Positions 16,531 through 26,294 of a stretch of 64,000 bases of DNA are shown here, in pieces. This stretch comes from DATBRV01 sp036560145. GTDB taxonomy: Bacteria > Myxococcota_A > UBA9160 > SMWR01. Below the pieces are notes generated by a model. It was given only the letters and a program-made list of their open reading frames with translations. It did not search any database and was not told the DNA's origin. Position numbers and translations under genes: made by a program. Numbering within the stretch: position 1 is the first letter of the stretch; each line of letters begins with the position of its first letter. The stretch covers positions 1-64,000 of the forward strand of contig DATBRV010000123.1 in NCBI GenBank assembly GCA_036560145.1. Reading direction: 5' to 3'.

Positions 16531-17544
16531 CTACCAGCGCGCGATGGCGCTCGACCAGGAGAAGCCCGATCCGAAGGTGGTCATCGAGACCAGCTGCCCG
16601 CGCGCCAGCCGCCCGCCGCGCACCGCCTCGTCGAGCAGCATCGGGATCGAGGCCGCCGAGCAGTTGCCGTACTTGTCGATGTTGTTGAAGCACTTCTCGG
16701 GCGGGATCTGGAGCTGCTGGGCGACGTATTCGTTGATCCGAAGGTTGGCCTGGTGGAACAGGAACAGGTCGACGTCCTCCAGCTTGAGGCTGGCAGCGTG
16801 CAGGGTCTCGAGCAGCACCTCCGGCATCCGCGTGACCGCGTGCTTGAAGACGAAGCGGCCCTCCATGCGGGGGAAGTGGCGCTTCTGATCGAGCAGCTCC
16901 TGGGTGAGGCGGACCGGCGTGAAGCCCGAGCCCGGCGATTCGATCCACAGCTTCTTGGCGTGCTTGCCCTCGGCGTGCAGACGGACCTCGAGCAGGGCCG
17001 AGGGGTCGCCCTCGTTCTCGTTCGCTTCCAGCACCACCGCCCCGGCGCCGTCGCCGAAGAGCACCGCGACGTCGCGCCCCTCGGTGGTCAGGTCGATGCC
17101 CGTCGAGTGCACCTCGCAGCCCACCACCAGCACCCGGCGGAACTGACGGGCGCGGATCAGGCCGTTCGCCACGGCCAGCGAGTAGACGAAGCCGCTGCAC
17201 TGCGCGCGCAGGTCGAAGCACGGGATCTCCGGCGCTCCCAGCAGCTCCTGCAAGAAGAAGGAGGTCCCCGGAAAGTCGGCCTGGGGCGAGAGCGTCGCGA
17301 GCACGATGCAGTCGATCTCGCCGGGCTCGAGGTTCGCCGCCTCGAGCGCACGCAGGCACGCCTGGTGGGCGAGATCGGCGGGCTGTTCTCCGGGGCTGAT
17401 GTGGTGGCGCTCCACGATCCCCGAGCGCTGCCGGATCCATTCGTCGCTGGTGTCCATCAGCTTGGCGAGATCGAGGTTCGTCACCACGCGGTCGGGCACG
17501 CACATCCCGGTTCCGGTGAGCTTCGCGCGAAGCCCCATCGTCAT
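16531..17544 (-). CDS. fabH: 3-oxoacyl-ACP synthase III (KASIII)-like enzyme
   Basis: The product (337 aa) is a thiolase-fold condensing enzyme with the KASIII triad: Cys116 in RAQCSGFVYSL, His264 in LFHQANLRI and Asn294 in DKYGNCSAAS. It also has TSDEWIRQRSGI near the N-terminus and FGDGAGAVVLE. KASIII starts fatty-acid synthesis by condensing acyl-CoA with malonyl-ACP. Because this gene is not in a fab cluster, a specialised role (olefin, secondary metabolite or beta-ketoacyl synthesis) cannot be excluded. ATG 17544 overlaps the hflX stop as ATGA; a second ATG at 17538 is also possible. Confidence 0.87.
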   Translation of the reverse strand: MTMGLRAKLTGTGMCVPDRVVTNLDLAKLMDTSDEWIRQRSGIVERHHISPGEQPADLAHQACLRALEAANLEPGEIDCIVLATLSPQADFPGTSFFLQELLGAPEIPCFDLRAQCSGFVYSLAVANGLIRARQFRRVLVVGCEVHSTGIDLTTEGRDVAVLFGDGAGAVVLEANENEGDPSALLEVRLHAEGKHAKKLWIESPGSGFTPVRLTQELLDQKRHFPRMEGRFVFKHAVTRMPEVLLETLHAASLKLEDVDLFLFHQANLRINEYVAQQLQIPPEKCFNNIDKYGNCSAASIPMLLDEAVRGGRLARGQLVSMTTFGSGFSWSSAIARW

Positions 17545-19064
17545 CCCCCCTGCGCCGCCAGCGCCAGCGGCTGCTGACCCGTATCGTCGCGTCGCTCGAT
17601 TTCCCACAGCATGTCGTCGGCGCGCGCGAGCAGCTCGCGCAGCCCGGTTTTCTGTAGGGCGGAAACCGCCACGCCTCCGTGCCGTTCGGCGATCGCTTCC
17701 CCGACGCCGGGCGCCAGCAGGTCGATCCGGTTGAAGACCAGCAGCTCCGGGGTATCCCCCAGCTGGATCGATTCCAGCACCTCGCGCACCGCCGCGATCC
17801 GGCGCTCGGCGTCGGGCGCCGCCGCGTCGACCACGTGCAGCAGCAGCGAGGCGTCGGCAATCTCCTCGAGGGTCGCCCGGAAGGCGGCGACCAGATCCGG
17901 CGGCAGGTCGCGGATGAAGCCCACCGTATCGGTCACGATCACCTCGCGCTCGCGCGGGAAGCGCAGCCGGCGCGAGGTCGGGTCGAGGGTCGCGAACATC
18001 CGGTCGGCGACCAGCACCGACGTCTCGGTGAGCGTGCGCAGCAGCGTGCTCTTGCCCGCGTTGGTGTATCCGACGATCGACAAGATGGGCAGCTCGCGCC
18101 GCGTGCGCCGCCGGCGCCGCGCCTCGCGTTGCTTGCGCAGCGTGCCGAGCTCGCGCTCCAGCCGCGAGACGCGCTCGCGCACGCGGCGGCGATCGACCTC
18201 GAGCTTCTGCTCGCCGGGCCCGCGCCCGCCGATCCCGCCGCCAAGGCGAGAGAGCGAGCGGTCCTCGACCTGTGCCAGGCGCGGCAGCCGATAGCGCAGC
18301 TGGGCGAGCTCCACCTGCAGCTTGCCATCACGGGTCTTGGCGTTCTGGGCGAAGATGTCGAGGATCAGCTGGGTGCGGTCGATCACGCGCAGGTCGAGCC
18401 GCTCCGCGAGGTTGCGCGCCTGCGTCGGCGTCAGGTTCTGGTCGAAGATGACCAGATCCACGTCGCTCTGGAAGGCGCGGATCACCAGTTCGTCGAGGCG
18501 CCCGGAGCCGATCATCAGCTTGGGATCGACCCGCGGCCGGTGCTGGGTGACGACGCCAACCACCTCGACGGAGGCCGAACGGGCCAGCTCTTTGAGCTCG
18601 TCGAGCTGTGTTTCGATGTCGTAGGGGCGACGGCCGGCGGTGACGGAGACCAGGATCGCCCGCTCGGCGGCGCCCACCTCGCGGGTCCGCGACTGCCGCG
18701 CCAGCTCTTCTTCGCGGTCGCGGATGAAGGCCCGGAAATCGAGGTCGAGCTGTCCGGGTGGCACCGGCGCGAGGTGCTCGACGGCCGCGCCGTCCGCGTT
18801 CGCCGGCCGCAGCGCGGCGGCGTGGGCCAGCCCCGGGAGCCCCTCGGCGGTGGTCGCCACCGCCACCATCGCGTCCAGCCGGAGCAGGGCGAGGTCGGTG
18901 AGATCGTCGCGGGTCAGCGGCTCGTCGCCCACATGAGTATGGATGCAGCGCAGGCCCCGCAATCGCCCGCGGCCCGCGCGCATGCGGCCCCAGTCCGGCA
19001 GCTCGATCGAGCGGGCGTCCCCCACCATCACATGGGTGACGGCTCCGGCCCGGTCGACCAGCAC
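17541..19064 (-). CDS. hflX: GTPase HflX (ribosome-associated), N-terminus extends further
   Basis: The product (at least 507 aa) is a GTPase that splits or rescues ribosomes under stress. An N-terminal HflX domain with the glycine-rich loop SRLGGGIGGRGPGEQKLEVD is followed by a coiled coil and a G domain with GYTNAGKST (P-loop), DTVGFIRDLP (G3) and NRID (G4). GTG 19064 is the first canonical start. However, the open frame continues 5' to about 19220 and encodes IFGNTHGLKASQVRALERLF and more, a block that I recognise as the conserved N-terminus of long-form HflX. No ATG, GTG or TTG precedes that block in frame, so a non-canonical start near ATC 19218-19220 is likely. The KASIII gene is coupled downstream. 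Confidence 0.93.
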   Translation of the reverse strand: MLVDRAGAVTHVMVGDARSIELPDWGRMRAGRGRLRGLRCIHTHVGDEPLTRDDLTDLALLRLDAMVAVATTAEGLPGLAHAAALRPANADGAAVEHLAPVPPGQLDLDFRAFIRDREEELARQSRTREVGAAERAILVSVTAGRRPYDIETQLDELKELARSASVEVVGVVTQHRPRVDPKLMIGSGRLDELVIRAFQSDVDLVIFDQNLTPTQARNLAERLDLRVIDRTQLILDIFAQNAKTRDGKLQVELAQLRYRLPRLAQVEDRSLSRLGGGIGGRGPGEQKLEVDRRRVRERVSRLERELGTLRKQREARRRRRTRRELPILSIVGYTNAGKSTLLRTLTETSVLVADRMFATLDPTSRRLRFPREREVIVTDTVGFIRDLPPDLVAAFRATLEEIADASLLLHVVDAAAPDAERRIAAVREVLESIQLGDTPELLVFNRIDLLAPGVGEAIAERHGGVAVSALQKTGLRELLARADDMLWEIERRDDTGQQPLALAAQGG

Positions 19065-19256
19065 GCCGACCTGCCGGCGGGTCTCCCCGGTCAGCTCGGT
19101 CAGGTGCCTGGCGAATTCGTGGGTGATCAGGCGATCGGGCGGGATGTGCCGCCGGAAGAGGCGCTCGAGGGCTCGGACCTGGCTGGCCTTCAGCCCATGG
19201 GTGTTGCCGAAGATGCGGATGGTCTCGCCCTGCCGTCGGCGGTGGATTCGCCGGGG

Positions 19257-19286
19257 AATCTACGGAACGCGGCCGCCGCGATGCAA
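19257..19286 (-). promoter_or_regulatory. Candidate hflX promoter
   Basis: On the minus strand TTGCAT (complement of 19281-19286), 18 nt, TAGATT (complement of 19257-19262) would start transcription near 19250. That is upstream of the conserved HflX extension and so supports its being transcribed. The -35 matches consensus only in TTG. Confidence 0.4.
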
Positions 19287-19398
19287 CCGAGCTCCCAATC
19301 CCCTTGGGGACGGCTGCTTCCTCTCCCGGCGGGCGAGGGGTACCCTGACCAGCTACCTCGTCAGCTCCCGCCGCCGACGCGCCGAAGAGGAATCTCGC

Positions 19399-20808
19399 AT
19401 GGGCGCAACTCCGCGTGAAATCGCCGCCTTGCTGCTCGCCGCAGGCCAGGGCACGCGGATGAAGTCCGCGCTCGCGAAGGTGCTGCACCCGATCGCGGGC
19501 CGCCCGATGCTCCACTACCCGCTGGCGGCCGCCGAGGCGCTGCATCCGCGGCGCTTGATCGTGGTGGTGGGGCGCGACGCCGAGCAGGTCGGCGCGGCGG
19601 TCGGCGACCGGGCCGAGCTGGTGCTCCAGAGCCAGCAGCGCGGCACCGGCCACGCCGTGCTCCAGACCGCGCGCACGCTCGAGGGCTTTCGCGGCGACGT
19701 CCTGATCCTGTACGGCGACACGCCGCTGCTGCGCGCCGAGACCCTCCAGCGGATGCTGCGGCACAAGGCCGAGACGGGCGCGGACCTGGTGATGCTCTCC
19801 GCGCAGGTGGCGGTGCCCGGCATCGTGGTGCGCGACGCCTCGGGGCGGGTCGCGCGGATCGTCGAAGCCACCGATGCCAGCCCGGCCGAGCTCGCGATCG
19901 AGGAGCGCAACACGGGGGTCTATCTGCTCGGCGCCGAGCTGCTCTGGAAGATGCTGGCCCAGGTCGGCGACCAGAACCGGCAGGGCGAGATCTACCTCAC
20001 CAGCATCGTCGAGATCGCGGTGAGCGAGGGCTTTCGGGTCGAGGCGCTCCGGATCCCGGACGGCGAGGAGGCGATCGGCGTCAACCAGCGGGCCGAGCTG
20101 GCGCGCGCCGCCGCCGTGGTGCGCGCGCGCAAACTGAACCAGCTGATGCTGGACGGTGTCTCCATCGTCGATCCAGCTGCGACCTGGATCGACGTGGACG
20201 TGGAGGTTGGGCGCGACGCCGTGATCGAGCCGGGCTGCGTGATCCAGGGAGCGACGCGGATCGGCGAGCGGGTGCACCTCAAGCCCGGCTGCATGATCGA
20301 GTCGAGCGAAATCGGGGATGACGCCGTGATCGGCCCCAACGCCCACCTGCGGCCGGGAACGCGCCTGGGACGCGGCGTGCGGATCGGGAACTTCGTCGAG
20401 GTGAAGAACAGCGTGCTCGGCGAAGGCGTGAAGGCGGACCACCTCTCGTACATCGGAGACGCGGACGTCGGCGAAGGCGCCAGCTTCGGCTGCGGCTCGG
20501 TGGTGGTGAACTACGACGGCATCGCCAAGCACCGCACCCGGGTCGGACCGCGCGCCTTCATCGGCTGCAACGCGAACCTGGTGGCGCCGCTGCGGATCGC
20601 CGAGGACGCCTTCGTGGCGGCCGGCTCGACCATCACCAAGGACGTCCCCGCCCTCGCGCTCGGCGTCGCGCGCGAGAAGCAGAAGAACATCGAAGGCTGG
20701 GTGGCGCGCCGACGCGCGAGCGCGCGGCCGAAGCCCGAGCCGGCCCACTCGAAGCCGGGCAAGAGCAAGCCGGACCAGAAGGGCAAGCGCAAGAAGCGTT
20801 CGCGCTAG
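19399..20808 (+). CDS. glmU: Bifunctional GlmU: UDP-GlcNAc pyrophosphorylase / GlcN-1-P acetyltransferase
   Basis: The product (469 aa) makes UDP-N-acetylglucosamine for peptidoglycan and LPS. The N-terminal uridyltransferase has LLLAAGQGTRMKS, QQRGTGHAV and LYGDTPLL. The C-terminal left-handed beta-helix has hexapeptide repeats (VEVGRDAVIEPGCVIQGATR onward), KADHLSYIGDADVG with the catalytic His, and NYDG and KHRTRVG for acetyl-CoA binding. In the signature loop the usual Pro before KVL is Ala (ALAKVL), a mild oddity. The C-terminus ends in a Lys/Arg-rich tail (KGKRKKRSR). It lies 18 nt from glmS, and the two form a UDP-GlcNAc operon. Confidence 0.95.
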   Translation: MGATPREIAALLLAAGQGTRMKSALAKVLHPIAGRPMLHYPLAAAEALHPRRLIVVVGRDAEQVGAAVGDRAELVLQSQQRGTGHAVLQTARTLEGFRGDVLILYGDTPLLRAETLQRMLRHKAETGADLVMLSAQVAVPGIVVRDASGRVARIVEATDASPAELAIEERNTGVYLLGAELLWKMLAQVGDQNRQGEIYLTSIVEIAVSEGFRVEALRIPDGEEAIGVNQRAELARAAAVVRARKLNQLMLDGVSIVDPAATWIDVDVEVGRDAVIEPGCVIQGATRIGERVHLKPGCMIESSEIGDDAVIGPNAHLRPGTRLGRGVRIGNFVEVKNSVLGEGVKADHLSYIGDADVGEGASFGCGSVVVNYDGIAKHRTRVGPRAFIGCNANLVAPLRIAEDAFVAAGSTITKDVPALALGVAREKQKNIEGWVARRRASARPKPEPAHSKPGKSKPDQKGKRKKRSR

Positions 20809-20826
20809 CCGGGGGAGGTGTCGCAC

Positions 20827-22662
<1,836 letters not shown>

Positions 22663-22713
22663 CTCCGTCCGGCGCGTTCGTTACCCTGCCGTTCGGGTGG
22701 GAGAACGAGACAC

Positions 22714-24891
22714 GTGACGAGCGTCTCCGAAAAGGCCGCGTCGCTGCTCATCGGCCTCGATCCCGAGCAGCGCCGGGCTGTCGAGACGACCGAGGGCCCG
22801 CTGCTCGTGCTGGCCGGCGCGGGCAGCGGCAAGACCCGCGTCCTCACCCATCGCATCGCCTGGCTGATCGCCGCCTGCGGCATCCCGCCGGAGGGGATCC
22901 TGGCGGTCACCTTCACCAACAAGGCCGCCGCCGAGATGCGCGAGCGGGTCGAGAAGCTCGTTGGCGGCGAGGCCTCCGCGATCTGGCTCTCCACCTTCCA
23001 CTCCGTGTGCGTGCGGATCCTGCGCCGCGAGATCGGCCACCTGGGCCTCTCGCGCGGCTTCGCGATCTACGACGAATCGGACTCGCTCGGCGTGGTCAAG
23101 GAAGCCCAGAAGCGCCACGGGCTGGATCCGAAGGTCTCCGAGCCGCGCCGCATGCTCTGGCGCATCGACCAGTGGAAGAACCAGGGCTGGCTCCCGGCCG
23201 CTGCCGCCGAGGCCGCGCTGGATTTCGAGGATCGCCGCGCCGCCGAGGTCTACGCCAGCTACCAGCGCCTGCTCACGGACGCGAACGCGCTCGACTTCGG
23301 CGACCTGCTGTTGCGCACGCGCGATCTCTTCGCCCGCTTCCCGGAGGTGCTGCGCCACTACCGCACCCGCTTCCAGTACGTGTTCGTCGACGAATACCAG
23401 GACACCAACCGGGTGCAGTACGAGCTGGTTCGCCAGCTCGCCGGCGAGCACGGCAACCTGTGCGTGGTCGGAGACCCCGACCAGTCGATCTACGCCTGGC
23501 GCGGCGCCGACCTGCGAAACATCTTGGACTTCGAGAACGATCACCCCGGCGCCCAGGTGGTCACGCTGGAGCGCAACTACCGGTCGACCCAGCCCATCCT
23601 CACCGGGGCCAGCGGCGTGGTCGCCCACAACGTCGCGCGCCGCAGCAAGTCGATGTTCACGGATCGGCAGGGCGGCGAGCCGATCGGGGTGATCGAGGCG
23701 CGCAACGACCGCGAGGAGGCGCAGCTGGTGGTGCGCCAGCTGATCGCGGGCGTGCGCGAGGAGGGTCGTCCGTACGGACACTTCGCAGTGTTCTACCGGA
23801 CGAATGCGCAGTCGCGGCTCTTCGAGGAGGCGCTGCTCGAGTACGACATCCCCTACGCCGTGGTGGGAGGCGTGCGCTTCTACGACCGGGCGGAGGTGAA
23901 GGACGCGCTCGCCTATGTGAGGCTTGCGCTGAACCCGACCGATCCGGTGGCGCTCCGGCGGATCGTGAACAAGCCGGCGCGCGGGATCGGGGGCAAGGCG
24001 ACCCTGCGCGCCGAGGAGCTGGCCCGGGAGCGGGGCGTCTCGCTGCTGGAGGGGATGCAGGCGCTGGCGGCGGACGCCGCCGACCGCGCTGCGCCCAAGC
24101 TCCGCCGCTTCCTCGAGCTGCACGCGGAGCTGGCCCGCGAGCTGCCCGGCCGCGCCCCCGGCGACGCGATCGCCCTGGTGCTGGAGCGCAGCGGCTACCT
24201 GCACAAGCTCGAGCAGGAGGGCGGATCCGAGGCGGAGGCGCGCACCGAGAACCTGCGCGAGCTGGTGGCCGCGGCCGAGGATTTCGGCCGCGCCAACGCG
24301 GGCGACGAAGGCCGCTCGCCGCTCGAGCTCTTCCTCGATCAGGTCTCGCTCGTCTCCGATCTCGACGCCTACGACCGGCGCGAAGACCGCGTCTCGCTGA
24401 TGACGGTGCACACCGCCAAGGGTCTCGAGTTCCCGGTGGTCTTCGTGGTCGGGATGGAGGAGGGCATCTTCCCGCACTCGGCGGCGCTGCGCGACGCGGA
24501 CGGCCTCGAGGAGGAGCGGCGCCTGTGTTACGTGGCGATGACGCGCGCCATGGAGCGTCTGGTGCTGACCAGCGCCGCCGAGCGGCTGCGCTACGGAGCG
24601 CGCAGCTGGGGCGTGCCGTCGCGATTCCTGCGCGAGATCCCGACGGAGGTGCTGGCCGCCGCGCCGCGCGAGGCGCGCGCGCCCTCCGGCCCCAGCCTGG
24701 ATTACTCGTACGCCCAGGACGATGGCGCCGGCGTCGTCGCAGCCGGGCTGCGTGTGCGCCACCCGATCTTCGGCCCGGGCACCATTCTCGAGGTCTCGGG
24801 CTCCGGCCCCGGCCAGAAGCTCCGGATCCGCTTCGAGCGCGCCGGCGTCAAGACGGTGGTGGCCCGCTACGCCAACCTCGAGCTCGGTTGA
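22714..24891 (+). CDS. pcrA: UvrD/PcrA-type superfamily 1 DNA helicase
   Basis: The product (725 aa) is a 3'-5' helicase for repair and replication. Motifs in order are the Q-motif LDPEQRRAV, Walker A AGAGSGKT (34-41), TFTNKAAAEMRERV, Walker B VDEYQDTNRVQYEL, GDPDQSIYAWRGAD, LERNYRS, VSLMTVHTAKGLEFP, EERRLCYVAMTRA. The C-terminal GLRVRHPIFGPGTILEVSGS is the Tudor-like domain of PcrA/UvrD that contacts RNA polymerase. It starts at GTG 22714 after GGGAGAAC, 51 nt beyond glmS, and may be transcribed with glmUS. Confidence 0.95.
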   Translation: MTSVSEKAASLLIGLDPEQRRAVETTEGPLLVLAGAGSGKTRVLTHRIAWLIAACGIPPEGILAVTFTNKAAAEMRERVEKLVGGEASAIWLSTFHSVCVRILRREIGHLGLSRGFAIYDESDSLGVVKEAQKRHGLDPKVSEPRRMLWRIDQWKNQGWLPAAAAEAALDFEDRRAAEVYASYQRLLTDANALDFGDLLLRTRDLFARFPEVLRHYRTRFQYVFVDEYQDTNRVQYELVRQLAGEHGNLCVVGDPDQSIYAWRGADLRNILDFENDHPGAQVVTLERNYRSTQPILTGASGVVAHNVARRSKSMFTDRQGGEPIGVIEARNDREEAQLVVRQLIAGVREEGRPYGHFAVFYRTNAQSRLFEEALLEYDIPYAVVGGVRFYDRAEVKDALAYVRLALNPTDPVALRRIVNKPARGIGGKATLRAEELARERGVSLLEGMQALAADAADRAAPKLRRFLELHAELARELPGRAPGDAIALVLERSGYLHKLEQEGGSEAEARTENLRELVAAAEDFGRANAGDEGRSPLELFLDQVSLVSDLDAYDRREDRVSLMTVHTAKGLEFPVVFVVGMEEGIFPHSAALRDADGLEEERRLCYVAMTRAMERLVLTSAAERLRYGARSWGVPSRFLREIPTEVLAAAPREARAPSGPSLDYSYAQDDGAGVVAAGLRVRHPIFGPGTILEVSGSGPGQKLRIRFERAGVKTVVARYANLELG

Positions 24892-24910
24892 TCGCAGCCG
24901 GATTTTGCTA

Positions 24911-24932
24911 GCGGGAGCCCGCGGCTTCCCGC
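24911..24932 (+). terminator. GC-rich stem-loop after pcrA
   Basis: GCGGGAGCC, a CGC loop and GGCTTCCCGC pair into a 9-bp stem with one bulge, 19 nt after the helicase stop. There is no T-tract, so it may only mark the transcript end or stabilise it. Confidence 0.35.
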
Positions 24933-24944
24933 AGACTTCCAGCC

Positions 24945-25859
24945 ATGCACGAAATCATCCTCCACCACTACGACCTGTCTCCGTATGCCGAGAAGATCCG
25001 GCTGGCGCTCGGCCGCAAGGCCCTGACCTGGCGGTCGGTGCCGACGCCGATGGTGATGCCGAAGCCGGATCACGTCGAGCTGACCGGCGGCTATCGGCGC
25101 GTGCCGGTGCTCCAGGTCGGCGCCGACATCTACTGCGACACGCACGGCATCGCGCGCGCGTTGGATCGCCTGCATCCGGATCCGCCGCTCTCGCTTCCCG
25201 GGCTGGAGACCGTCGAGCACGCGTTCTCGCGCTGGGCCGAGACCACCTTCATGATGGGAGTGCTCGCGCTCTTCGGGATCGGCGGCGCGTTCTCCGAGGA
25301 ATTCATGGAAGATCGCCGCAAGACCATGGTGCCTCCGGGCGCGAACCTCGATCAGACCAAGGTGATCCTGCCGACCAAGCTGCTCCAGATCCGCGCGAAC
25401 CTCGATCTGCTCGAGCGGCAGCTCGCCGACGGGCGCGCGTTCCTGCTGGGCTCCGAGCCGGGGCTCTCCGACCTCTCCGCCTTCCATCCCCTGCTGCTGC
25501 TGCTCGCCCACCCGCGGACGGCGGCGCTGCTGAAGCCGCTGCGGCGCGTTCCCGCCTGGAGCGAGCGCGTGCGCGCGATCGGCCACGGCAAATCGACTCC
25601 GATCACGTCCACGGAAGCGATCGCGATCGCGCGCGCCGCCAGCCCGGCCGCCTTCGAGGGCGAGCCGGTGCTGCCCGAGGGCATGCAGCTCGGCGATCGC
25701 GTGGTGATCCTCGCCGACGAGTACGGCAGCGGTACCGTGAGCGGAACCCTGGCCGCCTCGGGCCTGCACGAGATCGCGGTGCGGCGCGCGAGCGAGCGCG
25801 CCGGCGAGCTGGTGGTCCACTTCCCGCGCGAGGACTACACCGTCGTCAAGGCGGGCTGA
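24945..25859 (+). CDS. GST-like protein with C-terminal beta-rich extension
   Basis: The product (304 aa) starts with a GST/thioredoxin-like domain (ILHHYDLSPYAEKIRLALGR, with GYRRVPVLQVGADIYCDT) and a helical GST C-terminal domain to about residue 215 (GSEPGLSDLSAFHPLLLLL). The last 75 residues form a separate segment, MQLGDRVVILADEYGSGTVSG and onward, predicted to be an SH3-like or small beta-barrel. GSTs are usually 200-220 aa, so the extension is real. I do not know its role. There is no clear Shine-Dalgarno before ATG 24945. Confidence 0.8.
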   Translation: MHEIILHHYDLSPYAEKIRLALGRKALTWRSVPTPMVMPKPDHVELTGGYRRVPVLQVGADIYCDTHGIARALDRLHPDPPLSLPGLETVEHAFSRWAETTFMMGVLALFGIGGAFSEEFMEDRRKTMVPPGANLDQTKVILPTKLLQIRANLDLLERQLADGRAFLLGSEPGLSDLSAFHPLLLLLAHPRTAALLKPLRRVPAWSERVRAIGHGKSTPITSTEAIAIARAASPAAFEGEPVLPEGMQLGDRVVILADEYGSGTVSGTLAASGLHEIAVRRASERAGELVVHFPREDYTVVKAG

Positions 25860-25874
25860 GCGCGCTCCGCCCGG

Positions 25875-26294
25875 CTAGGCGCCTGGACCCGGCGGCCCCT
25901 TGAGCTCGACGACGTTGCCGTCGGGATCGCGCACGTACATCGAGGGGCCCATGCCGAGCGCCCCGTAGCGCTGCGCGACGTCTCCAGCCTCGACGCCGAA
26001 GGCCGCCAGCTGCTCGCGGATGCGCGGCTCGTCGAAGTGCTCGAGCTGTAGCGCGATGTGGTCGACGTTGCGCGCCCCGTCGCCGGGCCCCGGCCCGCCG
26101 AGCTTGCCGAGCGGAGAGCTCACCGTGACGAGGTCGATCAGGCTCGAGCCGGCGCGCAGCTGCACGAGGCCCAGCGCGTCGCTGCGCCGCTCCTCCTGGC
26201 AGCCGAGCAGCTCGACGTAGAAACGCAGCGAGCGCGTGAGGTCCGAGATGCGCAGCACCACGTGGTCGAGTCCGCGGATCTCGATCGGCCTCAT
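25875..26294 (-). CDS. VOC / glyoxalase-bleomycin-resistance family protein
   Basis: The product (139 aa) is a single vicinal-oxygen-chelate module pair. MRPIEIRGLDHVVLRISDLT with the metal-ligand His11, FYVELLGC, NVDHIALQLEHFD, and the C-terminal SMYVRDPDGNVVELKGPP with its ligand Glu are all typical. Activity (lyase, dioxygenase, or isomerase) is not deducible. Its ATG overlaps the stop of the upstream GT39-like gene as ATGA, so it is co-translated with it. Confidence 0.88.
   Translation of the reverse strand: MRPIEIRGLDHVVLRISDLTRSLRFYVELLGCQEERRSDALGLVQLRAGSSLIDLVTVSSPLGKLGGPGPGDGARNVDHIALQLEHFDEPRIREQLAAFGVEAGDVAQRYGALGMGPSMYVRDPDGNVVELKGPPGPGA

Noticed and set aside
20809..20826. A glmS ribozyme or UDP-GlcNAc-linked riboswitch before glmS
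   Set aside because: The gap from glmU to glmS is 18 nt and holds only a Shine-Dalgarno.
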